From positions 1-64,000 of the forward strand of contig NZ_LIUQ01000038.1 in the NCBI RefSeq assembly GCF_001276715.1: a stretch of DNA of 64,000 nucleotides. The letters run 5' to 3'. This DNA comes from Planktothricoides sp. SR001 (GTDB lineage: Bacteria; Cyanobacteriota; Cyanobacteriia; Cyanobacteriales; Laspinemataceae). Position 1 is the first letter of the stretch. Each line of letters starts with the position of its first letter. A program made the position numbers and the translations under genes. Below, piece after piece: positions 48,857 through 58,157 of the stretch. The notes below the pieces were generated by a model. The model was given only the letters and a program-made list of their open reading frames with translations. It was not told the DNA's origin and ran no database searches.

Positions 48857-51046
48857 ATGCTAGGTCCATCAATCCAAGATTGGGAAGTTAAAACTCAAGG
48901 AACTTATGGCGAATTCCATACCCTTGCCGGAAAAGTCTCTTATTTAATGACTAAAGCCAAGCTAAAAGCAGATACTACTCCCGAAGGCATTCTGACTAAA
49001 TATTTAGCCCCAGTGCGCGAAGTTCTCAATATTGACGATCTGGATTTTAACCAATTGCTGCAACGGGATCTGGATGATTACCGGGTAGCCACAGATTTAG
49101 TCGATTATTTGCTTAAACCCAATTTTGGCGGTCCGGCATTTTATACGCCGATTCTTGCAGCAGTATTACCGTTTGATGGGCCAAATCCAATCGATAGTTA
49201 TCCTGAAAATCTAGATATTTCAGTTACCCAGGTTGATGGAAATACCTGGGAACAAACGCAATATGGAGAGGCATTTCGGGTGTTAAAATTCTGGGATAAG
49301 AATAATCAAATGCTGCATAAAACTCCCCTAGGTCGCTTAGATTTTAATACTAAGCACGTTAAACTGGTGGTGATTGATGGGCAACATCGGGCAATGGCAT
49401 TGTTAGCGATTCGTCGCACTATCGATCGCAATTGGGATGCGGGGACTGGTGGCGCTTATCGTTATTTTTATGAGAAACGAATTAACGAGTTATTAAATAA
49501 TCCGCCCCCTGATTTGTTGGAAAATATCGAATTTCCGGTCTGTATTTGTTGGTTTCCACACCCTACCTCTGACAATTCATTATGGCCAAATCCTCATAAA
49601 GCGGCGCGGAAGCTTTTTGTGGATGTAAATAAGAATGCGCGAACCCCCAGTAAATCTCGATTGATTTTGCTTTCGGATTCCGAGTTAACGTCTATTTTTG
49701 TCAGGGAATTTTTAAATCATCTCCGCACAAAAGATGCGCGGTTTCCTTTGCACGCCATTGAATACGATTATCCCCATGAACAAGGGGAAGGAGTGCCAGT
49801 TCGCAAGACGGCTTTAGCCAGCATTTTGATGCTCAATAGTGCTATAAAATGGGCATTACGCGGCCCAGATAAGTATATTAAAGATGTGAGTAAAACGATT
49901 CAAGGAACCGCGAAAAAAAGTGACAAAGACCGGCGACTTCAGTATGAATTAGAAATTAATAAATGGCTGGATTCAGAAATCGTCGATGAAGGAATGAATG
50001 GCCCGATCGCCTTTGTGAGAAATGATTTAACGAATGAGAATTTTCCCAAGACACAGTTAAAAACATTAATTGAAAAGTTTTGGGATGGCTGGGGCAGTGT
50101 GATTATGAATATTTTTTCTGAATTTTTTCCGTTTAAATGTCACATTGAAGCTTTGAAGGACTTACAAAATAACTGGACGGCTGGGGCGGCTCATGCTATT
50201 TTGGCAAATGATGCGATGTTCAAAGGGTTAGGGATTTACTGGACTCTTAAAGAAGATCACGAGCAATGGTTAAAAAATAATCAAACGGCTCGCTTGGATG
50301 GTGGTACAGTTCAAGATAAAACTGAAACCGTAAAAGCTTGGGAAATTATTCAATATAAAGAAAAAGAGTTTGAGCAGGAACGTGCCAAGAAATTATTTAA
50401 CCGGAAACGAGAAATTAATGATGAATTATTGAAAACTGCCGACAATATTTACAAGTGGCTGTTTACTCAGGCTTTTTTATCTGGTGCGGTCTTAACTTTG
50501 GCGAGTCTAAAACACGATTTAGGGTATGATGCCAAGACTTTTAAAGAACGGGCTGAAGTTTGGATCCGGTCTTGGAATTTGGCCTTAGAATTATCATTAG
50601 ATCGGATTAAGATATTCGATCGCCAACAAGACTATGCTTTTTTAGACTTTACCACACTATCTCCCGCTGATGCGGTCTATTTCCGGTATCTCTTATTAGA
50701 GTTTATGCAAGTTTCTCGAAGCGAGGAATTTACCCCGGAAGAAAAAGAGGCGATCGCCCGTCTTTTAAGTCAAGCAAGAAAATTGTATTTAGACGCTTTG
50801 GTAAAAGACGAAGAAAAAACCCTGAAAAAGAATTATCCCAGTATGACTTCTAAAGTTTGCCAACAAAAAGCCAATGTTAAGGCTAAAAACCGGATGAGTA
50901 AATTTTGTCGGAAATGGTTTGGCATTACTTCACAGCAATTTAGTGACTGGTTAGAGAATTTTGATAGACCATTAAATCAGGAAATTTCCACTTTAAACGA
51001 AAGTGAATATTCATATGAAGAGTCTGATTTTGATGATGATAATTGA
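48857..51046 (+). CDS. Large DGQHR-domain protein (DndB-related), 729 aa
   Basis: DGQHR at residues 174-178, inside KLVVIDGQHRAMALLAIRR, is the signature of the DndB superfamily. Before it lies a ~170-residue region (YGEFHTLAGKVSYLM). After it come CICWFPHPTSDNSLWPNPHKAARKLFVDVNKNARTPSKSRL-type blocks and a long C-terminal half of ~450 residues with no recognised domain. The end is acidic (EYSYEESDFDDDN). ATG 48857 (MLGPSIQDWEVK) is preferred because TAGGAGT lies 11-17 bases upstream and the in-frame extension to 48776 runs into a palindromic repeat. It is about twice the size of DndB and may be a regulator or a distinct partner; not a classical DndB. Confidence 0.82.
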   Translation: MLGPSIQDWEVKTQGTYGEFHTLAGKVSYLMTKAKLKADTTPEGILTKYLAPVREVLNIDDLDFNQLLQRDLDDYRVATDLVDYLLKPNFGGPAFYTPILAAVLPFDGPNPIDSYPENLDISVTQVDGNTWEQTQYGEAFRVLKFWDKNNQMLHKTPLGRLDFNTKHVKLVVIDGQHRAMALLAIRRTIDRNWDAGTGGAYRYFYEKRINELLNNPPPDLLENIEFPVCICWFPHPTSDNSLWPNPHKAARKLFVDVNKNARTPSKSRLILLSDSELTSIFVREFLNHLRTKDARFPLHAIEYDYPHEQGEGVPVRKTALASILMLNSAIKWALRGPDKYIKDVSKTIQGTAKKSDKDRRLQYELEINKWLDSEIVDEGMNGPIAFVRNDLTNENFPKTQLKTLIEKFWDGWGSVIMNIFSEFFPFKCHIEALKDLQNNWTAGAAHAILANDAMFKGLGIYWTLKEDHEQWLKNNQTARLDGGTVQDKTETVKAWEIIQYKEKEFEQERAKKLFNRKREINDELLKTADNIYKWLFTQAFLSGAVLTLASLKHDLGYDAKTFKERAEVWIRSWNLALELSLDRIKIFDRQQDYAFLDFTTLSPADAVYFRYLLLEFMQVSRSEEFTPEEKEAIARLLSQARKLYLDALVKDEEKTLKKNYPSMTSKVCQQKANVKAKNRMSKFCRKWFGITSQQFSDWLENFDRPLNQEISTLNESEYSYEESDFDDDN

Positions 51047-51088
51047 GGTTTAATGGGGCGGGTAAAAATTGGCAACTCCTAGGCAGTT

Positions 51089-51355
51089 GGCAGCGGATAG
51101 TTGGCAAGGGATGGGTTGACTGTTTTAGTCATAAATAGTGGTTGGCAACCGATGGGATAATGGTTTTTCTCTCTGTGTCCTTTGTGTCTCTGTGGTAAAA
51201 AAAATCACATTTTATTTTTTGATCGGCAGCGGATAGTTGCCAACGGATAGATTAACTGTTTTAGTCATAAATAGTGATTGGCAACCGATGGGATAATGGT
51301 TTTTCTCTCTGTGTCCTTTGTGTCTCTGTGGTAAAAAAATCACCTTTTATTTTTC
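51089..51355. repeat. Direct duplication of ~130 bp
   Basis: Segments 51089-51220 and 51225-51355 are nearly identical: GGCAGCGGATAGTTG..., ACTGTTTTAGTCATAAATAG, ACCGATGGGATAATGGTTTT, TCTGTGTCCTTTGTGTCTCT. They lie between two convergent DGQHR genes. No gene is supported in 51047-51389. Confidence 0.9.
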
Positions 51356-51389
51356 CATTACCCCATCAGTTATCCCATCCGTTGCCAAA

Positions 51390-52991
51390 TTACCCCAAAA
51401 TAGGAGGCAAAACGATTTTTTTCTGCTCCACAAATTTACCATCAAAGTTCATGGCTTGACTGCCAAAAGTACGAGCGATCGCCACTTCTTTCCGCAGATT
51501 AGCTCGCTCATAATTGTCAGTAATTCCCCCTAAAAGATACACCAGCAACTTGGCCGCTAAATCACGACCAGCCACTAACACCCGCTTGCGATTTGGGTCG
51601 TATAATATCCCATACCAAATAGACTGGGGATGTTCCATGCCACTAAAACCGCCGTCTGTATCAAACCGGCTAAGTTTTTCAAATAAACTCTCCAGAGAAA
51701 ATCCTTTTTCATAGACTAAAATACCCATCGCTTGAGCAAAAGCAACCTGACCCACGGGACGGAAAAGAAAATTCCCCTCACCGCCGCTTTTTTCATGGCT
51801 AAATCGGCGCATTTTTGGAGTTTCGGCTTCATATTCTAAACGTTCATAACTTAATAACTTGCTTAAATGGTCGAAAAGCTGACTAAATTCAGCCACTCCA
51901 GCTTCTAGTTCTTCATCTTCGGGACGCATGGGAATTAACCCTTTATTGTCTGAAGTTTGCCAAGTGGGAAAACGAGCAGATAAGTAACGCTCAGACATAT
52001 CTTTGAGCGCTTGTAAAGTGGTTAAAACTGTGGATTTGCTGGCGACCGTAGCACTATCCCAATTAACGCGAGGTTTGCGATATTTAGTTTCTTTAAATAA
52101 AGGATGTTGGACGGCAATTTTCCGAGCCACAATGGAAAAACCATCATCTTCATTTAGTACCGCTAATTGGCCTTTGCTGAGGTTAACGGCCATGAGGTTA
52201 ACATGGACAAAAATAGACCTAACTCGCAAGCGGGCTTCTTCGCGAGTTTCCCCTTTCACGACGGCGGGGATAAATTCAATGCCGATTTTTTCATAGGCTA
52301 AAGTTTGGACATGGTTGGGTTCAACTTGATATTGCTTTTGTAGGTCTTCAATGGTGATGGGATTACCGATCGCCTTTTTCTGTTTGTTATAGCGTTGAAT
52401 TTTGCCGGTTTTAATTAGTTGCATTAACCCTTGAACGCCCATGAGTCGGTGTTGGCCATCTAGGGCAAAAATAGAGACTTTTTCAGTAATGTCTAATAGT
52501 CCTACGGTGCCATCTTTATCTAATGGGGTGAAATCGGCGGCGGATTGGCGGGCGCGTCCTTGTTCGTCCCATTCGTCCGCGTGGGGGTCGTCTACCCAAC
52601 TGGCGCTGAGGACAACCAGGACGGCGGGGAATTTGTGGGCTTTGCGGGCGACCAGATACAGGCTGAGGGGCGCTTGTCTAGACCAGTCGAGGGGTCGTTG
52701 CAAGATATCGTCGATGGTTTCCTCGTCCCGGATTACGTTGTCGGTTTCCGGGTCAAATTTTTTGCGGAATAGGGGCAGTTGCGAGGCAAAACGGACTCGA
52801 CTGTCTAGCCATTCTAAGGTCACGGATCCAATGAAGGCTTCGGTGTTGCCCATGTGAGTCTGCTGGACTAGGAGGCGATCGCTTCTGGACAAATGGCGAT
52901 CTAATAGCAGGGCTAGGGCTTCTCGGTCTTGCTGATCCTGTTCCAGTATTTGCTTGGCAATGTTCGGAGGTTGTTTGGGGTCGCTGTTCAT
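51390..52991 (-). CDS. DGQHR-domain protein, 533 aa (second DndB relative)
   Basis: DGQHR at residues 178-182 within KVSIFALDGQHRLMGVQGLMQL. The N-terminus is helical and charged (IAKQILEQDQQDREALALLLDRH). After the signature come FIPAVVKGETREEARLRVRSIFVHVNLMAVNLSKGQLAVLNEDDGFSIVARK, which resembles the central part of DGQHR proteins, and a C-terminal alpha-rich region. It differs clearly from the other two DGQHR proteins here in length and flanking sequence. It is on the same strand as dndB and starts 203 bases after its stop, so it may be co-transcribed. Function inferred only from family and neighbourhood. Confidence 0.85.
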   Translation of the reverse strand: MNSDPKQPPNIAKQILEQDQQDREALALLLDRHLSRSDRLLVQQTHMGNTEAFIGSVTLEWLDSRVRFASQLPLFRKKFDPETDNVIRDEETIDDILQRPLDWSRQAPLSLYLVARKAHKFPAVLVVLSASWVDDPHADEWDEQGRARQSAADFTPLDKDGTVGLLDITEKVSIFALDGQHRLMGVQGLMQLIKTGKIQRYNKQKKAIGNPITIEDLQKQYQVEPNHVQTLAYEKIGIEFIPAVVKGETREEARLRVRSIFVHVNLMAVNLSKGQLAVLNEDDGFSIVARKIAVQHPLFKETKYRKPRVNWDSATVASKSTVLTTLQALKDMSERYLSARFPTWQTSDNKGLIPMRPEDEELEAGVAEFSQLFDHLSKLLSYERLEYEAETPKMRRFSHEKSGGEGNFLFRPVGQVAFAQAMGILVYEKGFSLESLFEKLSRFDTDGGFSGMEHPQSIWYGILYDPNRKRVLVAGRDLAAKLLVYLLGGITDNYERANLRKEVAIARTFGSQAMNFDGKFVEQKKIVLPPILG

Positions 52992-53194
52992 GGTTGCTGA
53001 GGAGCAATTTTTGTAAAGTTTTTGAAAATCGCTGGTTAATATGCTACGATACTTTTGCAGTTTTTAAAAAATAATGCGGTCTAGATAAAAACTACCTAGG
53101 ACGCCGATGCCTAATGCACATTTTTGTTTTTTTGTCAATATTTTAGGGTGCAACTATGTTCCAGAGTAGAGAGAAAAATTTAGTGGGCGATCGA

Positions 53195-54349
53195 TTACAT
53201 CCATCTTAATTCGCTTTTAGCTGCTTTAACTGCATCTGAGATTGCACCAGCACCCCATGCTATGTTTAAAGTTGTTTGGTTATTTTTTGTATTCAGTCTC
53301 ACGACATTTCTATGCCAAATAGGATTATTTCTCGACCAATCTAATTTAGCAATCTGTAAAACCTTAGAAAAATTAAAGCAATCCTGATTTTCCTCATAGG
53401 CACAATATAACAAACGGCCTAAAATTTCTAGTCCAACACTGACTCCTAGCAAACAAGTTTGTTTAAATTCCTTAATTTCTTCAACCGTCAGCTTTTCCAC
53501 GCTTGTTTGAGAAATATATTGAGTTTGTTGAGATGCTGAGAAAAAATAGTTAAAGCATTCAGATAATTTTTGTGAATATCGATCAATGTCAAAGCCATCT
53601 AAGCTATCATCTGATTGATCCGTTAAAGCAGAACTGGCTGCTCTGGCTATATAATTCGATGTGTAGATTAATTTACTATTTTTGTTAGGTTGTTTGCTGA
53701 CCTTATCTGTTTTACCGCGAAACATAGAAACTTGCTCTATTAAATTTTTAGTTATTCCACTCCTAGCAGATGATGGACTAAATGACAGCAGCAATGAGCG
53801 ATCGACAGGTTTTGCTTCAGCTAAATCTTTAAAATCTGTTTGACATTGGTGAAACCGATCCTCTAAAATAACAGTTATTGGTAAATTTTGGTCGTAAATT
53901 AGATGGTGTTGACCATTTTTAATCAATTCTGTAATAGCCTTTAGTCTATGTTGTCCATCAGTTAAATCTAATTTAATTGCTTGCGGAACCCGAACAATGC
54001 AAAATCCTCTATCTAGTTCATTGACTGTAATCATCTCTGGTGCTACATTCGCCGTGAATGTACCGAGTATCCAAGATTTATTTGAGATTACACGCTCAAT
54101 AATATATTGCTTAATCTCATCAGCATGACCAGGAATTTCTGGACGATCTTTACCTGATTCGGGATTGTTGGCTGTAGCAGGTTTTGCTTGCAATAAATTG
54201 GGCAAATCTAAAGCAGGAACATTAATTTGTAACAGAGTTCGTTTACCGTGATGAAAAATCAATCCGGGATAACACCGTTCATTATCTTTAGAGGTAAAAT
54301 ATAATTCCATGACAGATTGAAGATTTTCGGTTATGGCTGAATTACTCAA
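53195..54349 (-). CDS. dndB: DNA phosphorothioation regulator-type protein DndB, 384 aa
   Basis: The DGQHR motif is at residues 131-135 (KLDLTDGQHRLKAITELI). Length (384 aa) and the N-terminal LIFHHGKRTLLQINVPALDLPNLL fit DndB, which in studied systems represses dnd transcription and modulates modification. It is divergent from dndC, with a short spacer (94 bases to the preferred dndC start) that probably holds both promoters, a natural arrangement for a regulator. An internal Met at residue 14 (MELYFTSKDNE) is an alternative start. Downstream on the same strand is a second DGQHR gene. Confidence 0.85.
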   Translation of the reverse strand: MSNSAITENLQSVMELYFTSKDNERCYPGLIFHHGKRTLLQINVPALDLPNLLQAKPATANNPESGKDRPEIPGHADEIKQYIIERVISNKSWILGTFTANVAPEMITVNELDRGFCIVRVPQAIKLDLTDGQHRLKAITELIKNGQHHLIYDQNLPITVILEDRFHQCQTDFKDLAEAKPVDRSLLLSFSPSSARSGITKNLIEQVSMFRGKTDKVSKQPNKNSKLIYTSNYIARAASSALTDQSDDSLDGFDIDRYSQKLSECFNYFFSASQQTQYISQTSVEKLTVEEIKEFKQTCLLGVSVGLEILGRLLYCAYEENQDCFNFSKVLQIAKLDWSRNNPIWHRNVVRLNTKNNQTTLNIAWGAGAISDAVKAAKSELRWM

Positions 54350-54442
54350 AACTTAAGAATATTATATCATATTTTATTTTTGAATAATTACATAACAGTA
54401 TATTTATCATCAAAGGGCATCAAAGGGGGGCTATTCAAAAGA
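54350..54442. promoter_or_regulatory. Divergent dndB/dndC promoter region
   Basis: 93 bases, strongly AT-rich with ATATTATATCATATTTTATTT (54359-54379). It separates the oppositely transcribed dndB and dndC genes and is the likely operator for DndB-type control. AAAGGGGGG lies 14-20 bases before the preferred dndC start. Confidence 0.5.
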
Positions 54443-56011
54443 ATGATCGCAAATCAAATTTCACTATTTCCATCCCGAACAGTTAGTCAATTAGTTGAAG
54501 ATATTGAAAAGCTGAGTCAAGAAATTAAGTATTTATACTGCTTGGATGAGATTCCTTGGGTAATCGGTTATTCTGGGGGAAAAGATTCTACGGCAACTTT
54601 ACAGTTGATTTGGAATGCGATCGCCGAATTGCCTCAAGACAAACGCCAAAAAACTATTTATGTGATTACGACGGATACTTTGGTAGAAAATCCGATTGTT
54701 GCTGCTTGGGTGAAAAAGTCTCTAGAAAAAATTAAACTCACGGCACAAAAAGAAAATTTACCTTTCGAGCCGCATTTATTGCAGCCAGAAGTGTCTCTTA
54801 CTTATTGGGTTGGTTTAATTGGCAAAGGTTATCCGGCTCCTCGTGTGAAATTTAGATGGTGTACTGGACGATTAAAAATTGATCCATCTAATCGATTTGT
54901 TCGTAACATTGTTAGAGATAATGGAGAGGTGATTCTAGTTTTAGGAACTCGTAAAGCTGAAAGTTCAGCACGAGCTAAAAGAATGATAAAACTTGAAGAA
55001 AAGCGAGTGCGCGATCGCCTGAGTCCTAATGCAAATCTTCTGAATTCTTTAGTTTATAGCCCAATTGAAGATTGGCGGACTGATGAAGTTTGGCTATATC
55101 TAATGCAATGGGAAAATCCCTGGGGACATAGCAATAAAGATTTATTCGCCATGTATCGAGGAGCCACTGCGGATAATGAATGTCCGTTAGTAGTAGATAC
55201 TTCAACCCCTAGTTGTGGTAGTTCACGGTTTGGTTGCTGGGTTTGCACCCTGGTAGATAGCGATAAATCTTTAAACGCTATGATCCAAAATGACGAAGAA
55301 AAAGAATGGCTACAGCCTCTCGTTGATTTTCGTCTCGAATTAGATGTTATGAAGGATTACGATAAAAGAGACTTTCGCCGAATTTGGGGTACGGTTCAAC
55401 TCTTTGAACGGAATATTGATGGCAAAATTTCTGTAGAACCTATTCCAGGGCCATATACTAAAGAATATCGAGAATATTTGCTCAGGAAACTGCTGGAAGC
55501 GCAAACAGAAATTCGGCGAACTGCCCCGGAGGAAATGAGGGATATTACCCTGATTTCTGATGACGAACTCAGCGAAATTCGCCGGATTTGGCTGGAAGAA
55601 AAGCACGAGTTAGATGACAGTTTGCCGAAAATCTATGAAGAAGTCACCGGGCAACCTTTTAATGACCCGCGAGTAGGAGTTGCCAAAAAACTATTAGGCA
55701 GCGATGAATGGGAAATTCTTCAGGAAATTTGTGCTGAAGATTCGATGTATTTAGAACTGATGTCAAAACTGATTGGCACCGAATCCCACTATTACGTTAA
55801 ACGACGCGGCATTTTTGAAGCGTTGGATGGTTGCTTTGAAAGTAGTTCCCGTGATGAAAAAGACGCGGTAGGAACTGCTTATTATCAGCGGGATTTAAAG
55901 GTTGCCGCTGGGGGTGGGGGTATTGATGAGGTGAAACAGCTTGAGTTAAACCCTTGGTCGGACGTTAAATATGGGCAGCAAGGAGTGGATGCGGTGGATG
56001 GTGATGATTGA
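54443..56011 (+). CDS. dndC: DNA phosphorothioation sulfurtransferase DndC, 522 aa
   Basis: A PAPS-reductase-like ATP pyrophosphatase that activates DNA for sulfur insertion. The PP-loop SGGKDS is at residues 44-49 (WVIGYSGGKDSTATLQLIW). Cysteines at about residues 247-268 (DNECPLV, STPSCGSSRFGCWVC) are placed to hold an Fe-S cluster. FRWCTGRLKI with Cys near residue 142 and LGTRKAESSARAKRM are also typical. ATG 54443 (MIANQISLFPSRT) is preferred over an upstream TTG at 54380. It lies 56 bases upstream of dndD on the same strand. Sulfur would come from a cysteine desulfurase (DndA or IscS), which is not encoded here. Confidence 0.93.
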   Translation: MIANQISLFPSRTVSQLVEDIEKLSQEIKYLYCLDEIPWVIGYSGGKDSTATLQLIWNAIAELPQDKRQKTIYVITTDTLVENPIVAAWVKKSLEKIKLTAQKENLPFEPHLLQPEVSLTYWVGLIGKGYPAPRVKFRWCTGRLKIDPSNRFVRNIVRDNGEVILVLGTRKAESSARAKRMIKLEEKRVRDRLSPNANLLNSLVYSPIEDWRTDEVWLYLMQWENPWGHSNKDLFAMYRGATADNECPLVVDTSTPSCGSSRFGCWVCTLVDSDKSLNAMIQNDEEKEWLQPLVDFRLELDVMKDYDKRDFRRIWGTVQLFERNIDGKISVEPIPGPYTKEYREYLLRKLLEAQTEIRRTAPEEMRDITLISDDELSEIRRIWLEEKHELDDSLPKIYEEVTGQPFNDPRVGVAKKLLGSDEWEILQEICAEDSMYLELMSKLIGTESHYYVKRRGIFEALDGCFESSSRDEKDAVGTAYYQRDLKVAAGGGGIDEVKQLELNPWSDVKYGQQGVDAVDGDD

Positions 56012-56067
56012 TTTGAACAACAGATAGATAACGGATTCGCAACCCATAACCACATATATAATCAACC

Positions 56068-58071
56068 ATGATTCTCACTGAACTTGTCTTAGAAAATTTT
56101 GGCCCTTATGTGGGCAAACAAATCATTAACTTTCACCCGGAAGCCGAAGCTGGAGAAACCCGCCCGATTATCCTATTTGGCGGCATGAATGGGGGCGGAA
56201 AAACTACCCTGATGGATGCAATTCGCCTCGCTTTATATGGGTCACGGGCGCAATGTTCCACGCGGGGAAATTTGAGTTATGGTGATTTTCTCTCTCAATG
56301 TGTGAATCGCCAATCTCCGTTTACGGATAAAAGCCGTTTGGAGTTGGCTTTTAAACATATCGATCGCAATCGCTGGGTGGAATTAAGAATTGTCCGCTAT
56401 TGGACAAAAAACCCCAAAGACGGCAAAGATACGTTAGGGATTTTAGAGTGGAATGAAAGTCAGCAAGATTACTGGAAAGACGATTATCTAACGGAAACTT
56501 GGGACGAGTATATTGAAAATCTGCTGCCCCTGGGAATTTCTAACCTATTCTTATTTGATGGGGAACAGGTGAAAGAGTTAGCAGAACAAGAGGTTCCCCC
56601 CTCGACGGTGGTCAAAGCGATCGAGTCCCTGCTGGGCTTGGAATTAATCGAAAGGCTATCTATTGATATTGATATTCTCGTCAAGCGGAAACAAAAGAAG
56701 CTGGCGAATTTCCAACAAAAAATTAGTTTAGATGAAATTGACATCAAGCTGAAAAAATATCAGGCTGAGTTAGCGGAGGCACAAGCGGAGGAAGCTACCC
56801 TAAAAACTCAGTTGGAAAAAGCCGAAAAAAAAGCCAAAGAAGCCAGCGATCGCTTTCTCTCGGAAGGGGGTAAAATTGCCTCAAGAGAAGCAGACCTGGA
56901 AAGACAAAAAGCCGATTTAGAGGGGCAAATTGAGCGATCGCGCCAATATTTACGAGAATTAGCCGCCGAAAAATTACCCTTAGCATTAATTCAACCATTG
57001 CTAATAGCGGCCCGTACCCAAGGGGAAAGAGAAACCAAGCGACAACAGGCAAAAAATGCTCAAGCTTTAGTCCAAGCAACGGGCGATCGCCTCTTAGAGT
57101 ATATCAAAAACTTAAAATTAAAAGCCGACCAAATCAAAAAAATTGACCAATTTTTAGCGGACGAAAACCAACAACTATTAGATCAAATTGGTGCCGAAAA
57201 AGATGCCTGGTTAGCAGCGGACGAAAAAGCCTTAGAAACTCTGGGCATTGTGGTGCAATCTGACTTAGGCGATCGCATCAAATCCGCCCAACAAACTCGC
57301 GCCGAAATTGACCAGCTAGAACTGCAACTCAACGCCATAGAAAAACAACTGGCAGTTGCCCCACCGCCGGAAATCTATGAACAGTTAAAAAACGCGGTAC
57401 AAAAGACCCAAACCGCCTTAATCAAAGCCAGAATTAACTATGAAAACGCCCAGCATCTCGTTGTCCAACTAGAACGAGAAATTAACAAAGCCAAAAAAGA
57501 ATTAATCAATTATGTAGACAACACCATTGAACGCCAACAAGATGAACATACAATTAAAACAGCGGCCAGAGTCCAAGACACCCTAAAACTATTTCGGGAA
57601 AAATTAACCATCAAAAAACTCAGTAAACTCGAAAAAGAAGTCACCGACTGTTTCCGCTATTTACTCCATAAATTAGATTTAGTTCACCGGGTAGCCATTG
57701 ACACCAAAGACTTTAGCCTTTCTCTCTACGATCTCCAGGGAGAACCCGTGCCCAAACATCGAATTTCTGCCGGGGAAAAACAACTATTAGCGATCGCCTT
57801 TCTCTGGGGACTTGCCCGGGTTTCGGGACGGGAACTTCCGGTAGCCATTGACACCCCATTAGGTCGTCTCGACTCCGAACACCGGCAAAACTTAATTGAA
57901 CGTTATTTTCCCGCCGCTTCTCATCAAGTAATTCTCCTATCTACCGATACAGAATTAGGCAAAGAGGAAGTGAAAAAACTCCGCAAACAAAAGGCGATCG
58001 CCCGGGAATATCTCCTAAAATATAATGGAGAAACCCGCCAAACCAACATTGAACCCGGTTATTTTTGGTAA
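56068..58071 (+). CDS. dndD: DNA phosphorothioation SMC-like ATPase DndD, 667 aa
   Basis: An SMC/Rad50-like ATPase that works with DndC in DNA sulfur modification. The N-terminal P-loop GGMNGGGKTT (residues 38-47) follows LENFGPYVGKQIINF. A long coiled coil spans about residues 200-520 (AELAEAQAEEATLKTQLEKAEKKA...). The C-terminal ABC signature HRISAGEKQLLAIAFLWGLAR and Walker B PVAIDTPLGRLDSEHRQNL complete the nucleotide site. Length is normal. It follows dndC in the same operon and is followed 86 bases later by a ThiF-like gene. Confidence 0.93.
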   Translation: MILTELVLENFGPYVGKQIINFHPEAEAGETRPIILFGGMNGGGKTTLMDAIRLALYGSRAQCSTRGNLSYGDFLSQCVNRQSPFTDKSRLELAFKHIDRNRWVELRIVRYWTKNPKDGKDTLGILEWNESQQDYWKDDYLTETWDEYIENLLPLGISNLFLFDGEQVKELAEQEVPPSTVVKAIESLLGLELIERLSIDIDILVKRKQKKLANFQQKISLDEIDIKLKKYQAELAEAQAEEATLKTQLEKAEKKAKEASDRFLSEGGKIASREADLERQKADLEGQIERSRQYLRELAAEKLPLALIQPLLIAARTQGERETKRQQAKNAQALVQATGDRLLEYIKNLKLKADQIKKIDQFLADENQQLLDQIGAEKDAWLAADEKALETLGIVVQSDLGDRIKSAQQTRAEIDQLELQLNAIEKQLAVAPPPEIYEQLKNAVQKTQTALIKARINYENAQHLVVQLEREINKAKKELINYVDNTIERQQDEHTIKTAARVQDTLKLFREKLTIKKLSKLEKEVTDCFRYLLHKLDLVHRVAIDTKDFSLSLYDLQGEPVPKHRISAGEKQLLAIAFLWGLARVSGRELPVAIDTPLGRLDSEHRQNLIERYFPAASHQVILLSTDTELGKEEVKKLRKQKAIAREYLLKYNGETRQTNIEPGYFW

Positions 58072-58157
58072 ACAAAGGTAAGCTAAAAATAGCTGGGCAA
58101 TGCACATATAGCGATCGATATTTTTGCCGGTGATTTACCATAGAAAAAACTAAAAAA

